Positions 7,501-15,044 of a stretch of DNA of 64,000 nucleotides are shown here, piece by piece (the first letter of the stretch is position 1; each line of letters begins with the position of its first letter). Below the pieces are notes generated by a model. It searched no databases. It had not been told where the DNA came from and saw only the letters and a list, made by a program, of their open reading frames with translations. This stretch comes from Deinococcus hopiensis KR-140 (GTDB lineage Bacteria > Deinococcota > Deinococci > Deinococcales > Deinococcaceae), in the NCBI GenBank assembly GCA_943327755.2, contig CALPYF020000009.1, forward strand, positions 1 to 64,000. Direction: 5' to 3'. Position numbers and translations under genes: made by a program.

Positions 7501-10035
7501 GCCCGGCCCGACCGGCGGCACCGGCAAGTCCGGATCGCCCCGCTCACGTCGCCTGTGCCACGCCAGGTCAGGCTCGGTACGTGACTCACCCTGCGCGGCC
7601 ACGTGAGGGCGGTCGGAACGGATCGGTGCGGCGGGCAGAAGGGCAGGTCCCCCGACACGCAGCCCGGAGCCGACAGGGGCCGCGACATTCTCTGGCAGAG
7701 GTGGGCCGGCTTCCGCCCGAGTCGGTACGTCTGTGGGCCGGACATCAGCCGCCCCGGCGGCTCCGGCCGCAGCGGCATCCATTTTGGGAAGAGGAGACAG
7801 TGAGGGAACACTGGAACTGGGCGTCACCCCAGACAGCGGCACCTGCTCCTCGGGCAGGGACCTGAGGACAGGGCGGGCGGCAGCGCGCCGGATGGAGCGG
7901 GGAGGGGTTTCCGAAAGGTCCGTGGACCTGCCGACATGGACCGTAGGTGCAGGTTCCGGGCGGTCAGGCGGCGGCGCCGATCCCTCCAGGGGCCCTGGGA
8001 CTGGCGTCCGGCCGGTGTGCAGCGGCCTCGTTGCCCCGGGGAACTCCGGCCCGGGTGCCTCTTCTGTCTCGGGGAAGGGGTGTTCGGCCGTGCTGCGGCC
8101 CGGTGCCCTCTGCCCCGGACCGGGGGTTGTCCTGTCCGGGGCAGAGGGGGGCTGATATGGGACGTCGAGATCAGCCCAGCCCACTGGCGCCACCGGGCGG
8201 GCCTGCCGTTCAGGTGAAGGCGTGGGCGGAACAGGATCAGCACTTGGCGGTCTGGCCGCAGCGGCACCTTCGGCAGGCGGTGGTAACTCGGTCGTCGTCC
8301 AGTGCGCCGGATCGTTCGGCGCGGCTGGGGTCATGTCTGAGGCGCGCGACCCGCTGGGAGCGTCCGGTGGGAAGGCCGGACCTCGCTCTGGTTCCTCGTC
8401 GGTGTCGGCTGGCGTCCGGCGGGCCGCCTGGGGTTCGCGGCCCTGTCCGCGGCTGCGGGCCTTCACGCGGCTGGGCGCGGGGACATCCAGGCGCGGGGCC
8501 GGGACGGGCGCGGCCGCTGCGGGCAGCACCGGTCCTGCACTGTCGCCCGCGGCGAGGACGTTGCGTTCCGGGTGGTGATCCTGCCAGTTCTCCAGCTGCC
8601 CGAAGGGAATGGCGCTCTCGTCCGTCTCGCCGGCGGCTTCCAGTTCCGCAAACCGGTTCAGACGCGCCAGGATGTTCTGCGAGACGTCCGCCGGGATGGG
8701 CGGGGCGACCTTGACCTCCTCCGGTTCGGGGGGTGGGGCGGCGGCGCGCATGGGCACCGGCCGGGGCCGGCGGGGCAGCCGCACGGGAATGTCGCCGCTG
8801 CTGCTGCGGAGCAGCGCCTCGAGTTCCTGCCGCTCGCGCGCCTGCGCCTCGCGCTGCGCCTGCTGCTCCTGTTCCGGGCTGGGCGACGGGCTGGGTAAGG
8901 AGGCTTCCGGCGTCCTGGCGGGCGCGTCGGTGACCTGATCGGCACTCGGGACCGGCTCAGGTGCTGCGGACTGCACGGCAACAGGAGCACTGGGGGCTGG
9001 AGTTTCCAGCGGTGGAATTTCGGGGACCAGGGAATCCCGAGTCGACGTTCCGTCCGGAGCGGCGCTGGTGGGCACAGCCGGGTCGCGGCCGGGCTGAACG
9101 GCCACGGGAACTCCAGCCTCGGGACTGGTCGGCGTGATCGGTGCCGACTGCGTTACGGTGGCGCTGTCCACGGCAGATCCGGCGGGCTCCAGCGTGGACA
9201 GGGGGCGAGCAGCTGGCACCTCGACGGGGCCTGCCGCTGGGCGGGCCTCCGGGGCCTGAGCCGGCTGGGGCGGCGCAGCAGCGTCCGGACTGAGCGCTGC
9301 GGGCGCGGGCCGAGCGGGGTGGGTCGGGGCCAGGTCGGCCGGATCCTGCGCAGGCTGTGGCCGGATCGCCGAGCCCTCGGCGGCAGGGGTGCCGGGCACC
9401 TGAAGGCCGGTCGGCTGGGCGGCGCGCGACTCGGCCGACATGGCATCAGGCGCCGTCGAGGTGCCGGTCGGCTGGGGGGCCGGCTGGCCGGGCGCGGCGC
9501 CATCCAGGGCGTTCAGGGCCAGCGTTTCCAGGAACGAGGCGGCCCGCAGTGGTCGGGGCGTCGGGTCGGCCATGTCCGGCAGCGGCAGGGGGGGCAGGTC
9601 GCCCGGCGGCATGTCGAGCAGCCCGGCGGCCAGCAGTTGCGCGTGATCCCCATATGGGTCAGGGGTCGGGTCCGGGCGGTCCACCGGGGGGCGGGGAGAC
9701 GACCGGGCCGGCAGGTCGGGGGTCAGGGGCTCAGCGGCCGGCAGGGCCGCAGCCTGGGACCAGACCTGGGGGCTGCCCAGGGGCACGCCGGGACCGGCGA
9801 GGTCCGGGGCCGGGGTGCTGGCCTCGGGCAGCGCGATCAGGCGGGCCGGAACGCGGCGGACGCGGGCCGGCAGGTGGGCGGCAGCGGGTAGACCGGTGGG
9901 AGCGGCGGGGGAAACCAGCGTGAGCGGCGTGCCCGCCAGGGTCGTGCCCCAGGAGGTGGGGGCGGCGTCCTGGCGGGTGACCGCCATGCGCGTGGCGTGT
10001 TTCAGGCGGGCGAGCCGCTCGTCGATGAAGTTCAC
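4600..10035 (-). CDS. Giant proline/alanine-rich eCIS-core (DUF4157) protein
   Basis: An 1811-aa protein at the end of the leftward CIS operon. Residues about 100-1500 are low-complexity Pro/Ala/Arg/Glu sequence with no recognisable fold, probably disordered. Residues about 1540-1640 form an eCIS-core/DUF4157 domain with the zinc-protease-like motif HEITH at 1627-1631 in ALAAHEITHARR. The last 25 residues (DLDQVAREVYARLRERLGQE) form an amphipathic helix closely resembling the end of the 55-aa protein encoded four genes upstream in this operon. DUF4157 is a hallmark of extracellular CIS loci and is often the leader of toxins, but no toxin domain is seen after it here. Roles considered are cargo, tape measure (none is otherwise visible) or maturation protease. 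GTG 10035 is chosen because AGGAG precedes it by 4 nt. Confidence 0.8.
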   Translation of the reverse strand: MNFIDERLARLKHATRMAVTRQDAAPTSWGTTLAGTPLTLVSPAAPTGLPAAAHLPARVRRVPARLIALPEASTPAPDLAGPGVPLGSPQVWSQAAALPAAEPLTPDLPARSSPRPPVDRPDPTPDPYGDHAQLLAAGLLDMPPGDLPPLPLPDMADPTPRPLRAASFLETLALNALDGAAPGQPAPQPTGTSTAPDAMSAESRAAQPTGLQVPGTPAAEGSAIRPQPAQDPADLAPTHPARPAPAALSPDAAAPPQPAQAPEARPAAGPVEVPAARPLSTLEPAGSAVDSATVTQSAPITPTSPEAGVPVAVQPGRDPAVPTSAAPDGTSTRDSLVPEIPPLETPAPSAPVAVQSAAPEPVPSADQVTDAPARTPEASLPSPSPSPEQEQQAQREAQARERQELEALLRSSSGDIPVRLPRRPRPVPMRAAAPPPEPEEVKVAPPIPADVSQNILARLNRFAELEAAGETDESAIPFGQLENWQDHHPERNVLAAGDSAGPVLPAAAAPVPAPRLDVPAPSRVKARSRGQGREPQAARRTPADTDEEPERGPAFPPDAPSGSRASDMTPAAPNDPAHWTTTELPPPAEGAAAARPPSADPVPPTPSPERQARPVAPVGWADLDVPYQPPSAPDRTTPGPGQRAPGRSTAEHPFPETEEAPGPEFPGATRPLHTGRTPVPGPLEGSAPPPDRPEPAPTVHVGRSTDLSETPPRSIRRAAARPVLRSLPEEQVPLSGVTPSSSVPSLSPLPKMDAAAAGAAGAADVRPTDVPTRAEAGPPLPENVAAPVGSGLRVGGPALLPAAPIRSDRPHVAAQGESRTEPDLAWHRRRERGDPDLPVPPVGPGVPVAAAAVQAIRPGPPEVTGSATAEAAVQPGRPLAVPAHDAGPGGASAPELPRSVQAVEPVPPVLPTSPMAALLNAEAQQPWLPAAASRRPELPLEPGREEPISDLSVPGPLLTRPRPEIRDQVARPLVPAEAQVSPQSVRPLRPGWSPSAPVGAESAPTVVTRQSGAVRRPAPLRAGAPDLRVPFPGDQRVPAWPVEPAQAALSHIRTPVDATQALNPTLRPGDGTVAAPIQSSPAPDGPGRRPPDVPVPAPLESPGAARQSLLGGPTPPRPVSSGSTGLPVQATPDGPVFPVVPADGRLAGFLDAPGPVTELQPLPVRAVQATAEPATWITSPARPTAWRSVPVSPIMPTADLLNPGGLGRRPVAPGWPEPVATRQPSSFERRAGAIQRSPLELPDRAAALAEVQRHSAPQPAPADGPTWPEARPEPAAGREAAGPVHPGEGRGALRTHPGGPLPPARFQPAEVRPEGGPPTGPAAPIGLPTPVVGGSAPALVPLGTDWSALAPVPDGSSVPEAALFPRLRVSAHGASRVPEVTPDRWPEPPVLPVPGNPARVPGPTSPDRLAWPAVPVPESSGEKLRHPSREVAAVGDPEQSVTPGLEAQPGARPGGTRGAPGHPPVRRRPARPESAAAGLPTPERPGAEPATGAELGEPPSAWPASKTLVPTRRAAPGVSVPRALRPGAPPSRAPQDTAARPQESAVLRALDTALSRDGHGTPLSPREQDALRGALGTSVADVRVVRRPEVEPALRAARADGLTLGQTVFLPHDLPLTAPAGLALAAHEITHARRVRDPLFVPAALTRPASPASRPAPAAGDEEGVALATEHAVARQAAAGPARVAAASTFAGEATPRALGLPAPWEPMPTWDAPERGTPAPQGLPAGPERGGSPALSRPALPGPAPAAAPLWQAAATDRPAAAPAPAQRPPDEQAVGRRAQSGSAVDLDQVAREVYARLRERLGQELRRLS

Positions 10036-10065
10036 AGCGCTCCTTTCAGAGGGGACAGGCGGACG

Positions 10066-10665
10066 TTACTGGCTGACCTGCAGGAAGCCCGCGTGGGCGA
10101 GTTCCAGGGTTTCCACGGCGACGGCGTCGCCGCTGCCGGTGAACTGCGGGCCGCTCCATTTGACCGGGTAGGCCTGGAGCAGTTCGAAGCGGGTCAGCAC
10201 GGCGCCGCTGGTCTGGTAGACGGTGATGGTGACGTTTCGGACGTCCAGGTAGCCCTGCACGATGTTCAGGTGCCACTGCAGGAGTTTCTGTCCGGCGACC
10301 ACGCCGCGTTTGAGGGTCAGGTTGCCGACCTTGGAGCGCACCGGGAGGCGCAGCACGCGGTCGTTCACGCCGCCCTCGATGAAGTCCATGGTCTCGGTTT
10401 CGATGCTCAGGCCACTGACTTCACTGAACGCTGCCTGTTCCAGGCCGTCGATGGCGACGTGGTACCGGTGGTTGGAGAGGATCTGGTGCGCGGCTTTCTG
10501 CGGCCTGGTGGGCACCGGCAGGCCGAAGCGGCGCGCGGCGGCCTCGACGCTCATGTTGTGGCTGGCGTGCACGCCGCGGCTGTCCACACGCACGTCCGCC
10601 TGTCCGGCGGGCGTGCCGACCCGGGCGGCGCCACGTGCGGTCGCGCTCACGCGCGGGCGGGTCAC
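10066..10665 (-). CDS. CIS tube-type protein 2 (T4 gp19-like, Afp5/Pvc5 type)
   Basis: A 199-aa protein with the T4 gp19-like tail tube fold: HRYHVAIDGLEQAAFSEVSG, then SKVGNLTLKRGVVAGQKLLQWH, and the family-typical end KWSGPQF...ETLELAHAGFLQV. Its first 45 residues are an extra arginine-rich extension. AFP and PVC particles carry, besides the main tube subunit, divergent copies that join tube to baseplate; this gene probably fills that role, since a shorter canonical tube gene lies upstream in the operon. GTG 10665 overlaps the preceding stop (GTGA); an internal ATG at 10554 is the alternative. Confidence 0.82.
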   Translation of the reverse strand: MTRPRVSATARGAARVGTPAGQADVRVDSRGVHASHNMSVEAAARRFGLPVPTRPQKAAHQILSNHRYHVAIDGLEQAAFSEVSGLSIETETMDFIEGGVNDRVLRLPVRSKVGNLTLKRGVVAGQKLLQWHLNIVQGYLDVRNVTITVYQTSGAVLTRFELLQAYPVKWSGPQFTGSGDAVAVETLELAHAGFLQVSQ

Positions 10666-10829
10666 GGCTGACCGCCCTGGCGCCGCGCGTGGTCGAGCCG
10701 CAGGTCTTCGAGCAGCAGCGCGTAGACGCGCCGGGTGATCTCGTCCAGATCCGGGTGGGTGGGGCGGGGCGCGCGGGTGCCCACGGCCGTCTGTTCGCTC
10801 TGGGAGGCGGGGGGCGTGGGGCGGGTCAC
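10662..10829 (-). CDS. Small 55-aa CIS-operon protein with C-terminal helix motif
   Basis: Tightly embedded: the GTG start at 10829 overlaps the previous stop and its own stop overlaps the next start (GTGA on both sides). The N-terminal half is Pro/Thr-rich. The C-terminal half, DLDEITRRVYALLLEDLRLD, is an amphipathic helix matching the C-terminus of the giant DUF4157 protein (shared pattern LD-x3-R-x-VYA-x-L-x-E). I do not know a function. The shared helix suggests a common docking signal for one CIS component, or a chaperone/adaptor relationship. An ATG at 10886 would lengthen it but would overlap the upstream gene deeply. Confidence 0.65.
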   Translation of the reverse strand: MTRPTPPASQSEQTAVGTRAPRPTHPDLDEITRRVYALLLEDLRLDHARRQGGQP

Positions 10830-11242
10830 GCGCCCACCAGGTCGGCGCTCAGGTCGAGTTCCAGCACGGCGCCGCAGTGCGGGCATTCGGTCTCGACGGT
10901 ATCGGGCAGGGCCTGGGCAGCCGGTGTGGCGGGCGGGTAGGCGCTGAAGGTCGCTGCGCCCTGGGTGCTGTTCAGGTGGGCGTACAGCTGTTGCAGGTGG
11001 GCGAAGTCGGCGGCCGGCAGGGCGGCCAGGACGTCGGGTGTGACGGGCGCGAAGGGGCCCAGGCGGGTGGTGACGCGCGCCAGGAGCAGCAGTGGGTAGT
11101 AGGCCTCGTTGCGCTGCACGCGCGGGTCGCCCAGGGGTTCGATCTCGTCGAGGGCGGTCGCGGGGCGCATAAGGCCCTGGCGGTGAAGGTGCCCGTCGGA
11201 CGTGAGGAGTCCGACGGGCAGCATGAAGGGCAGTTCGTTCAC
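10826..11242 (-). CDS. Phage-tail-assembly-type protein with CxxC end (CIS)
   Basis: A 138-aa protein resembling the small tail-assembly proteins found beside tube genes in CIS and phage-tail loci: a phrase of the form ATALDEIEPLGDPRVQRNEA, then YYPLLLLARVTTRLG and a helical middle (LAALPAADFAHLQQLYAHLN). It ends with CPHCGAVLELDL, half of a zinc-ribbon. By analogy it would be cytoplasmic and help load or connect the tube, but this is inferred from position. Its start follows a 107-bp gap holding a stable hairpin; its stop overlaps the next start. Confidence 0.65.
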   Translation of the reverse strand: MNELPFMLPVGLLTSDGHLHRQGLMRPATALDEIEPLGDPRVQRNEAYYPLLLLARVTTRLGPFAPVTPDVLAALPAADFAHLQQLYAHLNSTQGAATFSAYPPATPAAQALPDTVETECPHCGAVLELDLSADLVGA

Positions 11243-11305
11243 GCTCGGTTACCCCCGAAGCTGGCCCCCGGTGTGGGGCGGGGCCAGTCGATGGACTGGG
11301 AGGGG

Positions 11306-11340
11306 CGGTGCGGGAAGCGGGGTGGGCGCCCCCCGCACCG
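11306..11340 (-). terminator. Hairpin between the tube gene and downstream CIS genes (possible attenuator)
   Basis: CGGTGCGGG (11306-11314) pairs perfectly with CCCGCACCG (11332-11340). It is the only sizeable gap in the leftward operon, just after the major tube gene. A partial terminator here would keep sheath and tube (needed in many copies) above the downstream low-copy parts. There is no U-tract, so this is tentative. Confidence 0.45.
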
Positions 11341-11349
11341 GGGTGGGGA

Positions 11350-11808
11350 TCAGCCGCCGACGGGCACGCGCTTGTAGCCCTCGTGCGTGATGGTCAGTTC
11401 CTCGATGGCGACCTCGTTGCTCTTGGCGTCGTAGGTGGGGCCGTTGAGCTTGCTGGGCCAGGCGCGCTCGAAGGTCCAGGCGGCGACGGGTTCGCCCTTC
11501 TGGTTGTGCAGGGTGATGGTGCCGCTGCGGCGGGCTTCGTCCATCTTGCCTTCCTCGACCTGCTGGCGCCAGCCCCACATGTCCATGTCGTTGGTGATGC
11601 CGCGCTTGAGGATGATGTCGTTGTACTTCATGGTGCCGGGTTCGCGGATCAGCACGGCGCGGCCCTTCTCGTCGGTGGCGCGGTATTCGACGACCTGGCT
11701 CTCGCTGCCCAGGCCGGTGCATTCACGGAAGGCGCCGACGACCTTGTTGTCGAACTGGACGCTGAAGTAGGCGGCAACGAGCGGATCTTTGCGGGTGGGT
11801 GCGGTCAT
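11350..11808 (-). CDS. CIS major inner tube protein (gp19-like, Afp1/Pvc1 type)
   Basis: 152 aa, the usual length of Hcp/gp19-like tube subunits that stack as hexamers inside the contractile sheath. It has YFSVQFDNKVVGAFRECTGL near the start, the central KYNDIILKRGITNDMDMWGW, and ends NEVAIEELTITHEGYKRVPV. These are classic landmarks of the conserved phage tail region family. ATG 11808 has a strong GGAGG 6 nt upstream. Encoded directly after the sheath gene, as in AFP/PVC-like loci, and likely co-expressed at high level. Confidence 0.92.
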   Translation of the reverse strand: MTAPTRKDPLVAAYFSVQFDNKVVGAFRECTGLGSESQVVEYRATDEKGRAVLIREPGTMKYNDIILKRGITNDMDMWGWRQQVEEGKMDEARRSGTITLHNQKGEPVAAWTFERAWPSKLNGPTYDAKSNEVAIEELTITHEGYKRVPVGG

Positions 11809-11857
11809 GGGGTACCTCCGGGGTCAGGGAACGTGAGGGCGGATGTCTGAGCGGGCG

Positions 11858-13477
11858 TTACTGCCCGCCACCGGCGTACTGGCTGAAGCGGAACACGATG
11901 AATTCGGCGGGCTTGACGGGCGCGAGCCCGATCTCGACCTGAAGCATGCCGCGGTCGCGGAGTTCGGCGGGGTTGAGTTCGCTGTCGCACTTCACGTAGA
12001 AGGCCTCGCGGGCGGTGTTGCCGAACAGCGCGCCGTCGCGCCAGACGCTGGTGAGGAAGGAGTTGATGTCGCGGCGGATGCGGAACCACAGGTTCTCGTC
12101 GTTGGGTTCGAACACCGCCCACTGGGTGCCGCGCTCGATGCTCTTCTCGACGTAGTTGAACAGGCGCCGCACGGGCACGTAGCGCCACTGGGCGTTGCTG
12201 GAGAGCGTCCGGGCGCCCCAGACGCGCACGCCCATGCCGGGGAACTCGCGGATGCAGTTCACGCCGATGGGGTTCAGGATGTCCTGTTCGCTCTTGGTGA
12301 CCTGCAGGGCCGGCCCGAGGATGCCGCGCACGGTCTCGTTGGCGGGGGCCTTGTGCACGCCGCGTTCGACGTCGTTGCGGGCGTAGATGCCGGCCACGAA
12401 GCCGCTGGGGGGGACCATCATGGGGTTGCCGTCGGGCCCTTCGACCTTCACCCAGGGGTAGTACATGGCGGCGTAGCTGGAGTCGAAGTTGGTGTCGACG
12501 TTGCGCCACTTCACGACCTGCTGCGGGGTGAGGTCGGGGGGCGTGTCGAGCAGCGCGATGCGGTTGGCGTTGCGCTCGCAGTGGTCGATCAGGGCGCGCT
12601 GGACGCTCTTGACGCCGTCCTCGTTGATCATGCCGGCCTGGTATGCGCTCATGAGGTCAGGCACGGCGATCATGCTGACTTCCTCGGCGATCTCGAGGCT
12701 CTCGATGCCGCTGCGGCCGTCGACGCTGCCCACGAAGTCCTGCCCGCGCAGTTCGCGGCCCTGCTCGATGACGTTGCTGTCGGCCTGCAGAACGTACGCG
12801 CCGGGTTCCGGGGCGCGCTCGACGAGGGGGCCGGCGCTGCTGGTCTCCTCGATGGTGATGATCGCGCTTTCCTTGTTCACGACCTCGGCGACGCTGCGGG
12901 CGTGCTTCTTGCCCATGCTGACGTTCGGGAAGGTCTCGGTCACGTCGTTGCGGGTGACTTTCAGGGTGAACAGGCCGTCGCTGCCTTCCTCGGGGTCGGT
13001 CTTGCCGTCCTTGCCCTTGGGGGCCTCGCCGGGCTTGATGGGGTCGGCGGGGAGGACCTCGATCTGGATGTCGCTCTGGCGGCCGTCGCGGGCGGCGATG
13101 CTCAGGCTGGGCACGGCCTTGCTGGCGCGGCTGGGCAGTTGCAGAGGCCGGGTGGCCTCGACGGTGCGTTTGCTCTGGGTGGCCTGGGCGGGTACGAGGC
13201 GCACGACGTAGCAGCGGGTGCCGCCGTTGTTGAAGTACGCGTAGACACTCTGGGCGAGGTACGCGCCGTCCATGAAGGGGCTCTTCTCACCGCGGGCGTC
13301 GGTGGTGCCGAAGGTCTCCTTGAACTGCTGCCAGTTGGCGATGAAGACCGGGGTGTTGGCGGGGCCGTTGGGCGCGAAGCCGACGAAGGCCGCGGTGGTG
13401 GTGCTGATGCCCTCGATGGGCCGGGGACCACTCTGTGTTTCTTCGATGTAGACGCCTGGGGATAGGTATTCAGCCAT
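11858..13477 (-). CDS. CIS contractile sheath protein
   Basis: Phage tail sheath family protein of 539 aa that polymerises around the tube and contracts to drive it into a target membrane. It begins with the hallmark MAEYLSPGVYIEETQSGPRP and ends with a gp18-like C-terminal domain (VWGARTLSS, YVPVRRLFNYVEKSIERGTQ, PAEFIVFRFSQYAGG). An inserted domain occupies about residues 100-260. ATG 13477 is chosen over the longer reading because GGAGGA lies 5 nt upstream. First gene of the leftward operon. A single sheath gene is present, whereas AFP and PVC encode several paralogues. Confidence 0.95.
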   Translation of the reverse strand: MAEYLSPGVYIEETQSGPRPIEGISTTTAAFVGFAPNGPANTPVFIANWQQFKETFGTTDARGEKSPFMDGAYLAQSVYAYFNNGGTRCYVVRLVPAQATQSKRTVEATRPLQLPSRASKAVPSLSIAARDGRQSDIQIEVLPADPIKPGEAPKGKDGKTDPEEGSDGLFTLKVTRNDVTETFPNVSMGKKHARSVAEVVNKESAIITIEETSSAGPLVERAPEPGAYVLQADSNVIEQGRELRGQDFVGSVDGRSGIESLEIAEEVSMIAVPDLMSAYQAGMINEDGVKSVQRALIDHCERNANRIALLDTPPDLTPQQVVKWRNVDTNFDSSYAAMYYPWVKVEGPDGNPMMVPPSGFVAGIYARNDVERGVHKAPANETVRGILGPALQVTKSEQDILNPIGVNCIREFPGMGVRVWGARTLSSNAQWRYVPVRRLFNYVEKSIERGTQWAVFEPNDENLWFRIRRDINSFLTSVWRDGALFGNTAREAFYVKCDSELNPAELRDRGMLQVEIGLAPVKPAEFIVFRFSQYAGGGQ

Positions 13478-13781
13478 GGGTTCCTCCGGTGAAAGTGCAG
13501 GGTTTGACGACACCCGCAGCTGCTGCGTGGGTGGGCGCTGAACTCTGAGGTCCCCAGGCTTCCAGAACTGACCCGGCGTGTAAACCGCATGTGAGCAGAC
13601 GCGGGCGGGAGTCTGTTTCTATACTGACCAGTCACACAGTTGTTCCAGAGGTTGAAACTTTGAAGAATATCGCTCTGCAACGTCATTTTCGAGTGAAATA
13701 CCTCGCAACCCACCCGCCGGTGGGACCCGTGGGTGTACCCGGATTTGCCACAAATCTGTCTAGACATGAGGGGTGGGCCGC
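13478..13781. promoter_or_regulatory. Divergent promoter region between the two CIS operons
   Basis: About 300 bp between the sheath gene and the cap gene, noticeably more AT-rich in 13600-13700 than its surroundings. Candidate elements are TATACT on the plus strand at 13620-13625, TATAGA overlapping it on the minus strand, and a perfect 10-bp palindrome TGTCTAGACA at 13757-13766 just before the ribosome site GAGGGG of the rightward operon. No full -35/-10 pair is obvious. No gene is seen here. Confidence 0.5.
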
Positions 13782-14615
13782 ATGATTGCCGACATCCAGC
13801 AGGCCCTGCGAGACCTGATCTACACCGAGGCGCAGCTGCCCCGCGACGCCATCGACATCCGCTTCGCGGCGCCCACCGGCAGCTGGGTCAGCAGCCTCAC
13901 CCGCCCCACCCTCAACCTCTTCCTGCACGACCTGCGCGAGAACACCGGCCTGCGCTCCATGGAATTCAGCCACACGCCCAGCGCCGGCGGCGTGCAGCGC
14001 CAGCTGGCCCCCCGCCGCATGGACCTGCGCTTCCTGGTCACCGTGTTCTTCAAGGCGCAGCTGGACGAACTGGGCCGCGACGAGTGGAACGTGCTGTGGC
14101 GCGTGCTGGCCGCGCTGCTGCGCCAGGACGAATGGGACGACCGCTACCTGCCGGACGAGGCCCGGCGCCTGAACCAGGGCGTCCTCGGCAGCGTCACGCA
14201 GGGTGAGACCCCGCAGGCCGTCTTCTCCAGCCTGGGCCTGAGCCTGCGTCCCCACCTGCAGTACACCGTGACCGTCCCGCTGGACCTGAACGTGGGCAGC
14301 TTCTCGCCGCTGGTGCTCGAACGCGACCTCGCCGTGCGCGGCGGCCCCACCCGCGACGCGCCGCTGCTGGGCCAGCGCCGCCGCAGCTCCTGGCAGCTGC
14401 GCGCCCCGGACGGCCGCCCCCTGGCCGACGCCCTGGTCCGCACCGACAGCGGCGCGCGCGGCTACACCGATCCCAGCGGCACCGTTCACCTGGACACCCC
14501 GCGCGAGGCCGTGGGCACGCTGCACGTCCTGACCCTGGACGGCGAGACCCATACCCTGGCCCCCCACACCGAGCAGGCCCGGCTGACCCTGGGCGCCCCC
14601 GGAGACCCCGCGTGA
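13782..14615 (+). CDS. CIS cap/terminator protein, Pvc16/DUF4255 family
   Basis: A 277-aa protein. Residues 1-180 match the DUF4255/Pvc16 N-terminal family (MIADIQQALRDLIYTEAQLP, NLFLHDLRENTGLR, RRMDLRFLVTVFFKAQLDE). This family terminates the distal end of CIS tubes and sheaths. Residues about 200-277 form a small carboxypeptidase-regulatory-like Ig fold (DGRPLADALVRTDSGARGYT), an extra not always present. ATG 13782 has GAGGGG 8 nt upstream; GTG 13773 is the alternative. First gene of the rightward operon, with its stop overlapping the next start. Confidence 0.85.
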   Translation: MIADIQQALRDLIYTEAQLPRDAIDIRFAAPTGSWVSSLTRPTLNLFLHDLRENTGLRSMEFSHTPSAGGVQRQLAPRRMDLRFLVTVFFKAQLDELGRDEWNVLWRVLAALLRQDEWDDRYLPDEARRLNQGVLGSVTQGETPQAVFSSLGLSLRPHLQYTVTVPLDLNVGSFSPLVLERDLAVRGGPTRDAPLLGQRRRSSWQLRAPDGRPLADALVRTDSGARGYTDPSGTVHLDTPREAVGTLHVLTLDGETHTLAPHTEQARLTLGAPGDPA

Positions 14616-15025
14616 CCCGCCCGCTGTCCCGGTCGCAGGCGCGCGACGTACTCGGCACGGGCCTGGCGTTCCCGCTGGGCGTCAACCCGCGCGGACAGCT
14701 GGGCATGGTCAGCGGCGAACGGGCCGTGGCGCAGGCGATCATGACCCTGCTGATGACCGCGCCCGGCCAGCGCGTCATGCGGCCCGAGTACGGCTGCCGC
14801 ATTCACGACCTGGTGTTCGCCCCCGGCGACGCCACCACCCTGGGGCTGGCGTCCTACTACGTCGACGAGGCGATCCGCCGCTGGGAACCCCGCGTGACCG
14901 TCGAGCGCGTCCAGGCGCGGCTCGATCCGGCCGATCCCGGGCGCGTCATCGTGGACCTGCGCTACGGCCTGCGCGGCACCCCGGACTCCCGCTCGCTGAT
15001 CTTCCCCTTCTACCGCGCCCCCTGA
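14612..15025 (+). CDS. CIS baseplate wedge protein, gp25/GPW family (Afp9 type)
   Basis: A 137-aa gp25-like protein that nucleates sheath assembly from the baseplate. Landmarks are GTGLAFPLGVNPRGQ, the family-typical MTAPGQRVMRPEYGCRIHDL with the conserved EYGC turn, and YVDEAIRRWEPRV. GTG 14612 overlaps the upstream stop (GTGA). Followed after 19 nt by the baseplate J gene, the same order as gp25 and gp6-like genes in many CIS clusters. Confidence 0.9.
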   Translation: MTRPLSRSQARDVLGTGLAFPLGVNPRGQLGMVSGERAVAQAIMTLLMTAPGQRVMRPEYGCRIHDLVFAPGDATTLGLASYYVDEAIRRWEPRVTVERVQARLDPADPGRVIVDLRYGLRGTPDSRSLIFPFYRAP

Positions 15026-15044
15026 CCCCACCGGAGACCCCACC

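Noticed and set aside
11843..13465. Long plus-strand open frame opposite the sheath gene
   Set aside because: It mirrors the sheath coding strand; the GC-rich third positions keep the opposite frame open. The product has no recognisable motif.
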